In this document: positions 1 through 13,800 of the stretch, piece by piece
How positions within the stretch are numbered: the first letter of the stretch is position 1
How the letters are laid out: every line of letters starts with the position of its first letter
From: Terebella lapidaria
Lineage: Eukaryota > Annelida > Polychaeta > Terebellida > Terebellidae
Assembly (NCBI GenBank): GCA_949152475.1
Contig: OX424555.1
Coordinates: forward strand, 59,501,977-59,565,976
Reading direction: 5' to 3'
Length of the DNA: 64,000 nt
Position numbers and translations under genes: made by a program
The notes under the pieces: generated by a model
Databases searched by the model: none
Told to the model about the DNA's origin: nothing
The model's input: the letters and a program-made list of their open reading frames with translations, nothing else

Positions 1-1671
1 ACTTGCTCATGATCATAGGAATTTCTCCAGTTCTTGGGGGCATACACGTCACAGGCATCTGTTCCATTCTGGCAGCACAAATCAAATAAAACATTTTGGA
101 TTATTACAATGCAGACCCAGCCTAGCTGTCACATACATGTCGGCAGGCACTTCTATTAAAATTCAGGCTTGTCGTGTTGTTTTCTTGTGGATAGAGTGCG
201 TTGCTTGCTGCAAACAGCTTGGCAACTTTTTTTCCCTGCAAGTCTCTAGTGATTAAGGGTGTCTTGATAGAAGATTCGGCAGTCCCATGCAGTATATGTA
301 TCCCTGTGGTGGTGTCTGGAAGAGATTGTCTGTGTAAATTAAATCAATAAATTTTTCGCATTTGAATGGCAATGTCTGAAACGGCCTCACTTTTCTCTGC
401 TGGCCGACCAAGAAGATCCCTTCAGATTCCACAATGTCTTCAACCTGTGCTTCTTAACGAAAACTAGCCAAAAATTCAAATTGCTTTGGCAGTCCTGACC
501 AGTGAACCAATTGTAATTTTGTCAAGTTTCATTATTTTTCTTCGAATGGGTGGACTGCAGATCCGGAATCTAATGGTTTGCACTGCAACTACTTTTGCAC
601 TCACTCTACACTATGGCATAATGGAAGAACAAAAAGTTCCTTCTGGTGCTAAATAGATCATGCAATGTGTAGAAGCTTGGTAATAGATAAGTCCCCAATA
701 AACAACATGCATAAAATTTTCTCCTCCTTGGGAGAGAGTAGCAATGCTGAATGCTACGACCCGTGTCATGCGCTCTCGCTGCGGAGATTCATGAAGCCAG
801 CACCATGACGATCAGCACTGATGTCGTGTCGGCTTAAGTGTCATTACGCTGGTGCACTCCAAGACTGGGCTCTCGTGTACGCTCTCGATGTTCCCGTACT
901 GGGGGCCATTGGGTCGCAGTGACTCCACTCGTCTGCAGCGTCCCTGCGGGCTTATTGTACACTTGTGTCATGTCCTCCATACAACTCTAGGTCAAATGTT
1001 ACAAGCCCAGCATAACCTGATGCCAGATCGAGAGTGCAGTCATCATCATCTCGACCCCTCATCCACCACCTCGGGTGAAATTGAAAAAAAATTCTTTCGG
1101 AAAATGGCTCTTGATTTTTCGATATCTGTATGCTGGTGGTGTACATTTTCATAGTAGACAGCATCAGGTTATGAATGTGATAAAAAAAAAGTTACATTGC
1201 TTTATTTGCAGTGTACATCCAGGTGTTTCAAATATACATCCAAGGTCTCTAAAGATTAAAGTTGCATGCATATTTGATGCCAGCAGATATGGAACCTTGG
1301 CCTGGGTTTATCGCCAGTACAGTGTCACCTGATCGTCCTGTTCTTCTCTACTGTTATCTCTTATATATTTCTCTTGATGCGGAGAGAGCTGTCAGGTCTA
1401 GTGACAGTGCCAGCACAGATCGAGGTGTTGGAGAAGTCTGAAGATAATGTTGCTACACCTTGCCATTGTTGTCTTATCTCTGGTTTGAACGAATCAGTTT
1501 GACCCTCGTGCCGCATATCTCTGAGGAACATCTGCCATCAGAGCTTGCGCCGGACTATACCCACCGACCAGACTTGCAGTACATTGTTCTCCGGTCTCAC
1601 TGGAGAGCGTGAGTGGATTTGCGGAAACTAGAGAAGAGATTTTGGATGGGCAGAAGCGATCGAGGGTTGCT

Positions 1672-1690
1672 GGGGGGGGGGGGGGGGGGG
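1672..1690. repeat. Poly-G tract (19 G)
   Basis: This is an uninterrupted run of 19 G on the + strand, followed after one T by more G-rich sequence. It can form a G-quadruplex and is a likely site of assembly length error. It is one of several long G or C runs in this window. Confidence 0.95.
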
Positions 1691-3585
1691 TGGAAGGAAG
1701 GACGTGTTGTTTCGAAAAAAAATTCCATTGCTACTTCGTCACTGCACTCTACGAGAAAAGGGGAAGTAGCACTTGTAGATAAACAGCAGTCCTTGTTTAA
1801 CCCCTCTCACGCGTAATCGTAAATACCAACATGCACACTCATGATGCTATGTACGTTCGTTCACCGCGGCTCAGGAATTCCTTACAAAACCTAATATGGC
1901 GATTTTTTTGTAGGTGCAGAGCTCGACAAGGTACTTCTTTCAAAGTAAATCAGGATTTATTTTAGAATAAACCTAGAGAATTTGGAGATCCGTGCCTGCA
2001 TAACGTGAATCAGCACATTGGTTATAATTACCACCGATCAATATAATTCAAGATTTTCAAGTGGAGACAGCTGCTAAGAAACGGGACAATTAACTGCGCA
2101 TATGATAGGCTCCCTCAGAAATGTTTCTATTTTAGGTAACTGCAGACTTGACAGAGGCGTAATGAGCCATGTAAATTCCACACATATAGCTGATAAATGT
2201 CAAAGTACTGCAACAAATATGTACTCCCGATGTCAGGTTTATCAGTACTGCATTGTGTAGTTCAGCTATACAGTGTATGGTTCACACCCAGATACCTTTT
2301 ACGGTAAGGCAAACTGTGACAGCTGGACTTCTCTCAGCCCTCCAGTGAATTTAAACAAATATTAGTGTTGGATTACATCGTACTGGACTATGGAAGCAAG
2401 GTCAACACTGATAGCATAGAACAGTACACCACAGGCGCTGCACATCACCAGTGCTTTGTGACGGAACTTGTGGTGACATCAGTCTCAAATTTGTGTCCTT
2501 GACGGCTGCTGCTCATCTCATTCACGGCCAGCAAAATCGAGAAAGATTAAAATCAGTCGTGTTCATTTTGTTTAGGTATTAGGTATTTTAGTAATCAATA
2601 TCCCTTTCCTGTTAATCCATTAAGCCAACTTATTGTATGGAAAATTAACTGGAAAAGTCAATGGCCTCTTCCTCCTCTCGTTGATGACCTTTCTATGCTT
2701 GTTCAACTCAGGAAACTACAAACCTTACAAACAAGAAGGCTTTCTATATTTGGGCCCGATTTCTTCTGGTGGCATCAATTGTCTGCCTCATTACAGTGGA
2801 CCTTCATGTCGGTGGTGTACAATTTACCAACTGGCCCCTCGCCCGCCCCGTAAAGGCCTTTGATGAGGCATCTGACGCGGGATGGACGTACAAGTCAGCG
2901 GGAAGCCTGCGTCCTCTCTCTCCGTCAACACCTTCGATCTTTCTCATCCACAGAAAACTCCAAGCCATTTTATCTTATCCCTTGTGAAGGCTTTTGGCCA
3001 AGTGTTGGTCATTTCTTCACATAGCACTGTGCCTGTGATGGACTTGTGTCAGTTCAGCTCAGGTCAGGGAAAACAATGGTCTTTATTATTGGAACACTGC
3101 ACCTTGGCAAAAGGGCACCTTTCATGTGGCCCGGCAAGGAGCTGTTGTTTGAGGAGGCGGTGGGAACGAGAAAAGCAATAAATCTCCCTGTGCAAACGGG
3201 CAACTCGGTGAAGCCCTGTGACATGTGCACCTCAGACACACGCCTGTAAATGTCCCGGATCTCTGTGACTACAGCAAACAGGCAAACCGCCACATCCCCA
3301 GGAAGTTTGCATGATAAAACACCCTAAAAATGTTTTATGCCTCCACAAAGTTTAAGATTTATCGGATCCATAACAATTAAGCCCCATCATACACGTTGTG
3401 TTTTTACATCAAACCACGCCACACCTCCATTCCAGTACATCACCCACGCACAGGGTGATATTCAGATAGTGACAACTCCTCACAAAACGGACCACCCTAT
3501 GCCACCCACGACCACCGGTGCCACCCCTCGTGGGCCATGACGTATCACACACTACATGTATCAGCCGTCCACCCCTACCCCATCA

Positions 3586-3606
3586 CCCCCCCCCCCCCCC
3601 CCCCCC
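3586..3606. repeat. Poly-C tract (21 C)
   Basis: This run of 21 C, within a pyrimidine-rich stretch of about 80 bases, is the longest homopolymer noticed in the window. It accounts for the proline-rich open frame that spans it, which I do not regard as a gene. Confidence 0.95.
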
Positions 3607-6600
3607 ACTCCTCCCATCTATCCGGCCGTTTGCCCTCACATCACCCCATCACATCCTGTCTCCCAGGTTTCCGCTGCGTTGCTGTCCCAAATTTGAACTT
3701 GTCAATCTGACGATCTCCGTTTACTGCGCTGCCCCCCTCAGTTCCTCCCTCCCCTCATGCTGCCGCTCTCTGCCGTGGCATGGCACAAACAATCGGTCAG
3801 TACTTTATGGTATGCCCAGAGCTGCACTAGATTGGCTTATTTTGTCCCTGAGATGGAGACCCGCCATCAATTCTCGTGCGATAGTTCGCTCGTTTCTATT
3901 TTCGGGTGCTGCCGGAACCCTCGTCATAGAAAGTGTAAGGTTCCCAGGTTGGATGACACAAATAGACGAGATATTATATTCATGAATGACTGGACGACAT
4001 TCCGTCCATAAAATTTTCAGGGATCAGGCTTGCAGAAGCGTCCAAAAAAAAGTATGTGTAGACATGGCTGGTATCCCCCGAGGGGTGTCAGTGTATCCTC
4101 CATGTAAATAAAGTAAGTGTTCAGCCATCAAAATAGATTGCGGCACTCTATTACGTAGGCCACCACTGTTCCCGCTCAGTTCTGCTGTGACATGGGAGAT
4201 CTTGTTATGTTTGACAACAGTCCGCATATGAAGTCATAGAGCCATCAATCCAATTAGTGCATCACTAATCTTTATCCAGATAGTGTTTCACGACGATGTT
4301 CTATACTGTTGTGTAACTGCCCACCCCCCCTCTGTACTATCAACCCCCCGATGACGATGACATTACAGAGTTGGCAAGTCTACAAACTGCGTAGCGGTGG
4401 ACGTCTGTCGGGGACACGCTCTGTCTGGTGGATTCAGTACCTGTCAACTTTTGAGACACAGCTGACTCTCACCTAGTTCAACTCGCCCCCACCTCTTTCC
4501 AAGCGAAAGCGTGAGTAGAACGGCGAGGCGTAGTATCGAAGCTCGTACTTGTTCTCGTTCACAGACAAATTGATACTGATCCGGACCATACCTGATTGAA
4601 CTCCCGGGCCATTTCTGGTCGGGAACTCCCGTGATATTTATTGATTCCCTGATCTCTTCTGTTCAGTGACTCTAAAACACCTGATAAATGGTAAATAAGC
4701 CCAGAGTCTGGATTAATTTCTGTTCTCCTGGAGTATACGCTCGCTTGTGCCAGGCGGCCACCTGCTGCGAGTTTTACGGTTTACGTGCGTGTGTTTGCTA
4801 TCACAAAGTTACGAGCACCAGGTATCGCACGCTCTGCCACTCTGGTGAGTGTTCCACAAAAGAAAGGTTCCCTGGAGCACTTGCTACAGCTAATGATCTG
4901 CATGTAAAATCACAAAATAAAAGTTTTTCAGCAGACATCAAGCAGACTTTGGGGGATCTCTTCGAGAGGTTCTTGAAAATGCTGATGATCGTTCGAACCT
5001 GACTGGAGCTCAGTGCAAACTCCTTGTAATGCACACAATGCATGCAAGGAAGTATTATGTTTGTGCATATCTGAATATCAGGGATGTTTTTGGTCAGGTT
5101 CTGATGTATCTAATGTGATGGAATATGAAAAAGGAAGAAGCTATATCAACTAAAAGTAAGGATTTCTGTGACATTCGTAGAATCAGAATTGAAGTTCAGA
5201 ATGTTTTCTGGGTGATATCAGTAATGAACATACACAACTGCAGGCATGATAAATCATGCAAATTGTCAACATATGACAATATATCGTCACTGATGAAACA
5301 ATGTTCGGCCAACTTCACCTCAAATATAATAGTGCATGGCGATGTGACACGCCTTAACCCAAAGGTGTGGCACAGTTATTGTGCAGAATTCTGTAAACAG
5401 GATAGTGGTATTTATAGTCCTATCAAAAATTTATTATCAAGCACAAAATTATTGAATGCATTTGCATTTTCCCCCATCAGATGCATGATGGGGATTACTC
5501 GGTTTATCCAATTAGGGTTGGGTTTGAGTGAGTGGATGCTTTCAGTTAAAGCAACAACAATTGCATGTACATGAATACATTTCATACTTACATTTCATAT
5601 TTATATCCCCACACGTAGCAGTAAATAGTGGTAAAAATTTTTTTCCAGAATAACATGCAGTGGCAAGTGCAAGGTAATGATTGGTATCTGTGTGACAAAG
5701 ACACATCTTTCTGCCATTGTTTTCCATAGATTTATATGAAAATTTGGTACATGTAGATGGAACTGTACAAAATGACTTTGTGGGTGATTGGGGGCAACAA
5801 CCTTGTCCGACACAGGGGGTTAGCTAGTCCTGAGAGAGAGCAGCGCCTCATTCTGCCCTGCTTTCCCCTCTACACTGCTGCTGCGGACTGCACACCCACC
5901 CAACGGAGACTTTGTGGAAAGATAAATGCGTACACTTTAGATGGGAACGTCTATCTGCCTCGAGTGTCTCGATGAGATTTTCTTCCGCCCACTCTCCCGT
6001 TTATGGAAGCGATGTCCGTCTGCGGTCCGTACATTCGTCCGCTCCTGCAAAACGGTGTATGACCTTGGTCCTTGCGTTTGGCCCTCCGATGGCTGTCTCA
6101 AAAGTGTTCTGTATATATGTTATGCACCGACATTCATTCATCAACTAATTGTTGCCTTTTCTCTGGTAATAGCAGTTGCAATCTATTGTTGTCAGCAACC
6201 ACTGCATTGTAATAGATGTTTCACAGGGAAAATAAACTAAACTGTTTGTTTGTGTTGTAGAGATAGGATATTGAGGCCAATAGGTGCATGTACAACAACC
6301 TCCCATATAACTGCAAGGTTTCAGCATTTTTTAACTTCGTCTGAAATTTATACAACTCTCATTGTTAGCGTTGTTATAATGTATGTATTAAACTTGAAAA
6401 TATTTAGTCAGATTAACATCGAGGATGAAAACATAACTTTGATAACACTAAAACAGTTATATTTTAATTTTAAAAAAAAAATATATGCTTTTGTAAAACA
6501 CATATCAGTAAAACAGGGCAAGGCATTGTATGAAAAATATAAGTATTTGTTGACCTTTGATGGTTTTCAGTACCAGTACTCTGCAAGTATTTTGATATAT

Positions 6601-6785
6601 TTTGATATTGAATGCAAACGTGACATGGCATTGAGTACACATCTATTCTCATGTTGTCAACTGAGTGAATTTTTTTACATGTCATTAGCATAATATGGAT
6701 GTTTTGTGTTGACATTGTTGACAATTGACGTTTCCCACTTGTTGACCTGATGGTGGTGTACCGTCATCGAGATACACATCAGCAG

Positions 6786-7010
6786 GGGAATTTCCACTGG
6801 GCAAATCAATACTGGAAAATATCATTGTGTGTTTGTAAACATACAATGTTTTTCTGGAAGGGTTTAGAAAAACATCTAAATCATAGAGAAAGTGACTCAT
6901 TTCCTGTTTAATATTTTATTCATATATAGTTGTAGAGGATCAAAGTTCATTTTGTGGGACGGGATTCGTTCCTGAATATCAAAACTGTTGCCATACGTTG
7001 GGAATTTCCC
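6786..7010. promoter_or_regulatory. Two kappa-B-type motifs
   Basis: GGGAATTTCC lies at 6786-6795 and the palindromic GGGAATTTCCC at 7000-7010. Both fit the Rel/NF-kappa-B consensus GGGRNWYYCC. Several matches to this consensus are expected by chance in 64 kb, so only the exactness of the pair and the 214-bp spacing make it worth recording. Function is not shown. Confidence 0.2.
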
Positions 7011-7320
7011 AGCATTCAGACACCACAAATCCAATTGTCCAGAATCTAGACTTTTACAACTGAAGCCATCAGTTATAAAGCAAGATCAACTCACAAGGCT
7101 TTAAATCTTTCAAATTCCTCTTGAACTTCACAATGTACCCCAGCAAGATCAGCTTCCATGTGAATTTTGACAGCTTTTTTTTCATGCTGATAGGTCGACA
7201 CAACCTTGATACTGTTGAGATCACCACCAGATCCTCAGGGAGGGATGGGCGAGGTTTGTCCATCAATAGCGTACAATGTAGGTGGAGCAGAGGGAGCGCA
7301 ACAGGCGTTGGGAACATTCC

Positions 7321-7335
7321 GAGAGAGAGAGAGAG
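7321..7335. repeat. GA microsatellite
   Basis: Seven GA units are followed by GCG. This is a short simple repeat in noncoding DNA. A similar short GA tract lies at about 27600-27612. Confidence 0.9.
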
Positions 7336-10300
7336 CGTGGCGAATGATTTTTGAACATGTGCGGCCGTCTCGACTGCCGACGCTCGAATAATGTCAAGGG
7401 TATTGTCAAAAACGGACGAATACTTGCCAGCGAATCAGACCTCATGAGCCATTGGACGCCGTGATCCTGCAAAACCCCTGTGGACCCTAGAAAAATTTCC
7501 ACTGCGTCCCATTGCATGGAATAACTGGGCTCTGATGCGTCACGGCCCAGGCCCCTAGATCCCACTTGATGGAACATTGATTGTAAGTTTCAACAAAGTC
7601 CATGCAGTCGTCTTTTTCATGCCTAAAAAGCATAATAAAAAATCTGATCCCAAAGTGTTGGGACATCTTTGGTAGCTTTGAGAACATCTTGTTATCGTGC
7701 TTTATGAACAGAATTGGAAGAACGCTGCAGATTCATTCTGTTGCCTCAATTTACTAGGATATGTTTTATAAACTCGATGCCCACTGAATTAGTTGCAAGA
7801 TTCAGGACTGCCTCATCCATCTTACATGCATGGGCCCTGTACATTTGCCTTATTTGTAATCCTAGTGATTTGACATATATTGCTATCCAGGTGCCTATTC
7901 CCACCAGAACTTCACTCTTCACTGACTCCAGCACTTCATCACCTTCATTACCCATGCAAAGATACAGGTGATGTCAGGCTGACCTGTAACAGAGTGGTGA
8001 ACCCAGTCAGTACCTGTACATGCCTAAAAATCAAGGCAATCTCCATAAATTAAAATGTGAAGGGCTCTTCAAGAAGTGGCGCAAACTGAAACAGTTCCAC
8101 ACCGTCAGCTGCGGGCATTGAAGAATAATATGAAAATGCTGTATTCGCCTGATCTCCCTCGATATCAGATTAGTATCTAGTTTATTAGTCGCAACTGACG
8201 TCAGCGTGACGAGCCCAGAGGTGCGGCATTTTTTTTTTTTGCGTGGCGTTGCATTCATACAGATAGTGATGCTAGGGAGGAAAAATAAAAAAAACAATAC
8301 ATTGTGATTGGCTCGTCGATATCGAGGTTTTCCAGGCTCTGGAACACATTGCGAGATTGGCTTCTGCACATGTGGTTTTTGGTGTCTGGCGAGATTTCCA
8401 TCTGGATGTGAATTATTTGTCAGTGTCACAGATACGTGTCTTGTATTGATGTAAGCAAACTTGAGAGTGGAGCCTTAGTTTGTCATTGATAAAGACAATA
8501 TTACACATGCATTCATGCAAATAATTCGCCTCAATCTTATAATAATAACACTGAGTAGTGGAATGCAGAGAATTCTGAAAAACAATAGAACCAAAAAAAA
8601 GAGGATATTTCTATTGCAAAACATGCAGCTCAACTGTTTGACAACTAGTACTTTATATCACCTCAGTTATTATGATATTTCTGGGGTCTGTAAAACAACA
8701 TAATGACCTCAGTAAAAGTCAATAGCTGTTAATTATATAATATTCGATATTCCAGTACTCTGTCTAGCTTCCAGGTGACATATTTAAGTGTACTTGTAGT
8801 TCAAATTCCAATAGGTATAATACATGCATTGATCTTATTTAATTAACCTGGATTATGAGGTTCATCAGACCCATTGATTTTTTCACTAAGCATCAGCACT
8901 CACAATATTTCAATATCTGTAATTTTCGAAATTCATTAAATTAATTCCAGAACAATGGGTACAATAATTATTAACCTCCAAGTTTCCCTCAATGGCTTGA
9001 TTTGTGGATATCGACAAATTGACGGACTTAATCTTGCTGAAACTATATGGCCCGTTCAACTGTCAACAACGACAGTTAATTGATACATGTCTGCATGGAA
9101 TGGTTATCGACCAACTTAAATATCGATATCTTGCTGTCTTTGTTGCATCCTGTTTCAACGCTGGCAATATACTCATCATAGAGATGTCAGAATTTGCCCC
9201 TAGTCGCACTAATAGTCCCACTAATATTTTATAAATTCTGGCCACTGTCTCTACCGCCGCGTCCATCTTTGTATTTTTGTCACCTTTCATGTTGTCACTC
9301 TCCAGCAGAACCCCCACCCCTCCCCCCCAAGCTCCGGACCAGGCGCGCCTCAGCTGCATGTGACATATCCTGAGTGACAATGGTCGTAATTGGGGGAGGA
9401 AGGACGAGCGGCAGCGAAATAATGATTTTCCGACAGCAGCCATGTTGGCTGTGAGCACCGAGGGCTGACAATGCTACTAGAGGTACCGGTATGCTAACTT
9501 AGCAAGGAGGTCTCCATGTAGGTTCCTCGTCTGAGTCTGAGTCTGAGACCGAGTAGGACACATTGTATCCCTTGTTCCCCAGATGTGTCAGCATTAGGTA
9601 CAGAATTGAGGGATTCTCTAAGAAAAGAGACACTTTCACTCCTGTTCCCAAAATAGCCACAAATTCTGTCAGAGAAAATTGTGTATGGCTGAAAATTTGG
9701 TATTCTCCTGAAAAGGGGATTTGACAACATCAAACGCCATCACACGGGGGCCATAATTGCCCAATATAGACTTTCCCTGGAGCATAAGCTGCCCGTCTCT
9801 CCACTCCCCACATTAGTCCTTGGTGTACATCAAATATTTCTACTGACAGCGTTTCTGTCAAACCTGACCCTTTGCCATTGCTAGCTCATAAAAGCTGTCT
9901 TTCTTCCGAGCTGCTGGTCAGTGGAATTGGACACTTTCATCTTTCTGACCGCTATATATGGTGCCCTTGCTTACACTGTTTCCCCAAAGGAACATGGCAC
10001 ATTGGTCTGAAGTATTTTATGGCATAATCAATAATAATGTGCAGCGCCTGGAGGCAAGCAATATCATGAGCAGATCTCCCATTGGTCAGCTTCTTTGCCG
10101 CGATGGATTTTATTTGGGATCTGGGAGTCAGCGATGTGGCAGTGTCATGATCTCTCACATTGTAACAAGACAACAGCGTCTTGACAGGGGCTCTTGTTTA
10201 AAAGCGAGCTTCGTGGGATGTCAAAAAACAGCCGAAAGAGACAGAGCTATGAGTTCTTGTAGCTCGACAGCAGTCAGACTGAATCAGACTCTCAATCTGG

Positions 10301-10840
10301 CCATTTCAGAATGTGTTAGGTAACTTTGAAACACGACATTTGTGGAAGCTTCTATTTCGGGAGGTTGTGATGAATAGCACCGGCATGAAGATTTAATTCT
10401 CGTCTCGGGACAGAATCGGACAGGCAAAAAATATCACATCTCATGATTTCCAGAAATGAGTCAAGTCATGGAATGGGGGCTATATGAGTCTAGCTGTATT
10501 TGAAGATCTGATATATTTAGAATGTCTCTAGATAGACTAATTTCTTGCCGATTATGTCATGCGTAGTTCATGACACCCAATATCATAGCCAATTCTCTTT
10601 CTGTGCAGACAACAGTTTCTAAATCGACTTGACCTTCACCCAGAACTTTCATTGTGGCCTGTGAGACAGAGAGAGGGAGGCTAGCCCAGTAATTTTCACC
10701 ACAACATTTGTAATGTACGACCTTGTTTTTGCAACATTTATATATATGAGCCCTTATTCATAACCCGTGCTAATAATTAGGTTATCAGACCCATTATGTT
10801 TGTTTGTGTGGGGCACTCGATAGCCGGGTTTTCCATGAGA

Positions 10841-13800
10841 AATGATTTCATACGAGAATGGGTTGACTCGATCCCTTACTGAGGCGCTGCATGGCAATGA
10901 ATATTTAAGCGACAGTGCACCATATACGTGGCGGTGGATAATAGCGTTCCACTCCTACTTCATCATGGCAACCCAGACAACGGGATCGTATTCGTGTCGT
11001 CGAATTTCGCCGAGAGCCTCGCAGCGATTTATTTTGGGAGATTTCTATGGCATGCTGCCGGCGTAATGAGTAATAGACATCGCGAGAAATTACCGTGCAG
11101 TGACAAGCCTGCCTCCTCTCTCCTCTCTATTCTTTGTTCAGTAACTTCCAACAGTATAGCAGACCAGGAGAATATACAAATGGACAAAGAACTGCCACCG
11201 ATTCGCTTGGATTAGATATGACTCTATATTTAATTGTCTGGAAACTATATTTCGCAGAATGTTGAAATATACATTAATTTGCATTTTTTTTTTTGGCAAA
11301 CTCACTACACTAGCTATACGTGATAACCTGATCATGAAACGTGATATTAATTGGAGCCCTAGGGTACAGTTGATCTGACCTCTTTCTATACATCAATATT
11401 TCCTTGTTATTAGTAGACTTTTTGTTTGAGTTGAGGTTGAAATTTGTACAGATCCATTGACTGCTTCGTTAAGCTGCCTAGGCAGAGGCTGCTGAGTCAA
11501 GCTTTTACAACAGCCGACTTGATTAAGCTTATCACGATATAAAATCGAAACATGAACTCAGTAATTTCAGGGGGCCAATACTTTTAACTAGTGCAAACTA
11601 AAAACTGAGTATGTATGTGAGGTTCCACAAGTACACAAAATATCTTTGTTTACTATTTGTATTCAGATGCAATTCAGTACTGATCTTTGCTTTTGTATTT
11701 GCAGCATACTACTAGTTACTGAGTAACAACTATTTTTCCCCAAGTAAAACAGAAAAATATATATTATCGGTGTAAATATATCCAAAACATGTTTATCTTT
11801 GCTACATTACATATCATAATCGCAGTTGCATAAAATATCAATGTCGGGTTTTTTTCCTGTCATACAATTAGTTAATCAATTTGGTGTGTTTTGCCTTCTG
11901 GATTGTGTACTATGCTCAGCATGATGCTGAAAAATGTTGCACGTTTTGTGCACTCTATGCCATCTCTCGTTGTGTATTTCTGATGCCATATTGCCATATG
12001 CTGGTCGATCACATGAACATATTCATGGAGGCGGTATCGGCGACTGAGTGCAGTTTATATGTGTGGCATATTGTACATCAAAGTGCGTGTAAATAGAGCG
12101 AACATACATTGTATCATGTACCTGTATAGAAATGAATACCTGCATCAGCAGATTCGCATAAAACACTAATAACCATTGAATAAAATGGTTTTTAACTTTC
12201 CCCATAAACCAGGGCATAGTTATTGATACATTAGCTAAAAAGTGGTCCTTATTTTAACCCACAGATGTTGTTGAAGTTACATAATATCAGAGATTCATGC
12301 TGTAATGACTACGAGAAGAAAAGACAAATTTCAAAATAGAAAAGGAAGATGGAAGAATTATTCCAAGACAGTGATACATGTTTCGTGAGTTTACGTTATT
12401 TTGCTTGCTTTGTAACGCCTCCTCCCTGTGAGCCCCGTCCGTTCCTGATTGCCCAGTACTTGGTAACTACATGAAAGCACGGGAATTTAGGGTTTCGATC
12501 ACAGCACGTTGGTATAAACCAGTAACGCCTATAATGTACTGCAGGAGAGAGGGAATCAAGTAAGCGATGAACTTCCGCGATCAAGTAGCAACTTAGTAGG
12601 GTAGTTCCCAGTGGGATGGAAGCATGCATCAGTGCCAATGAGCCAAGGATGAATTCATTCCTGAGACGGTACCACCCATGTCGAGTCGGTCTTCACGGAC
12701 ACTCATACACGCGTACGTCAACATTCCAGAGTTCTAGCAAAAAATAACTTTTCAAAATGCACTGAGAAAACATTTCCATGTTCAGTGATTTATTGAAGAA
12801 CTTACATGTACTACATGTCTATAGATTTGCAAGAGATATTGCAGATACGGCTAGTAGTATATGGCAGAGGAAATTGATATGTATAATTATGCATAAGTCA
12901 GACAGTGGGAACTGGTTGATATTGCTTTAAGTATTTCATATTTCAGTCAGAAATCACTCCGAAAGATGTAAATACAAAATGAGAGTTATCACGTACTAGT
13001 CGAGTAGCTGCCAAAGTGCGCTTGCGTGTGTACTGGTCTGATTCGGAAATAGTTTGCGTTCTGGTTAGCGTAATCTGACTTTCATAGCTTTGGTAAGATC
13101 TCCGAAGTAGCATTTAAATGTAAAAGTAGTGGACAACGCCAGCGAACTTTCCAGTTTGAAATCATTTGGTTTAATGAGTACAAAATCAAGGGAATGATTT
13201 ACGAAGCATGCAAGGCTGTGAGGTTGGACAAGGGCTAGTGCATCACACACATGGCTACAGTATCCGGACAACTTTCGGGCGGTATCAACATCCGCGGATG
13301 TTGTTTCTACAGATATACAAATAACAGATTGTGTTAAAAAAATAAAACTTTCAGTTCAGATAGTACAACAAGCTTTCTTTATACCGTTTAAATGTTGAAT
13401 GGAATGTTGCCACCATGTAAATGTGTGTAGTTACCATTTCTTTTGTTGCACATTGCTCTCCATGTTGTACAAATGCCCGTTGAGAATATGCACCAGATGA
13501 GGAGAGAAACGCCGGAACACGAGAACGCTCGCTATTGTTATGAACACACGTCCGATGATAGCAAACATGAATAGAAGCGTTGCATGTTTTGAATGCAAGC
13601 AGAGAAAGCCAAACCCCTAGCAAGAGAACCCTATCGTCCTCACCAGTATCTCCCCCACTGTTCTCTCAGCCAAAGGATGCGATCAGCATACAGGCGAGCA
13701 TGAGCTGCATACCACGCCTCCTAAAGCAATTTTATCTTGCAAGCTGATACCCCAAACACCGAACCAGGATATGTTGGCCATCTTTTAACGCCAGGAACCT

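Larger units (their letters stand above)
1..10840. other. Noncoding DNA, probably 5' part of the visible large KCND intron
   Basis: I see no recognisable exon, RNA gene or transposase here. Open frames on both strands are short (up to about 155 codons), lack recognisable domains, and the longest is driven by a poly-C tract that encodes proline. The stretch is AT-leaning with CpG depletion, apart from GC-richer islands near 2750-3250 and 9290-9470. Assignment to the KCND intron is inference: the first exon of the gene seen in the window begins in the middle of the pore, so earlier coding exons must lie upstream, and I could not find them between here and 37665. Confidence 0.5.

Noticed and set aside
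3518..3985. 155-codon + strand frame
   Set aside because: The first third is poly-proline created by a 21-C tract; the rest has no recognisable domain or splice context.
4970..5010. GTTCGAACC resembling a tRNA T-loop
   Set aside because: No pairing T-stem, anticodon arm or acceptor stem can be drawn around it.
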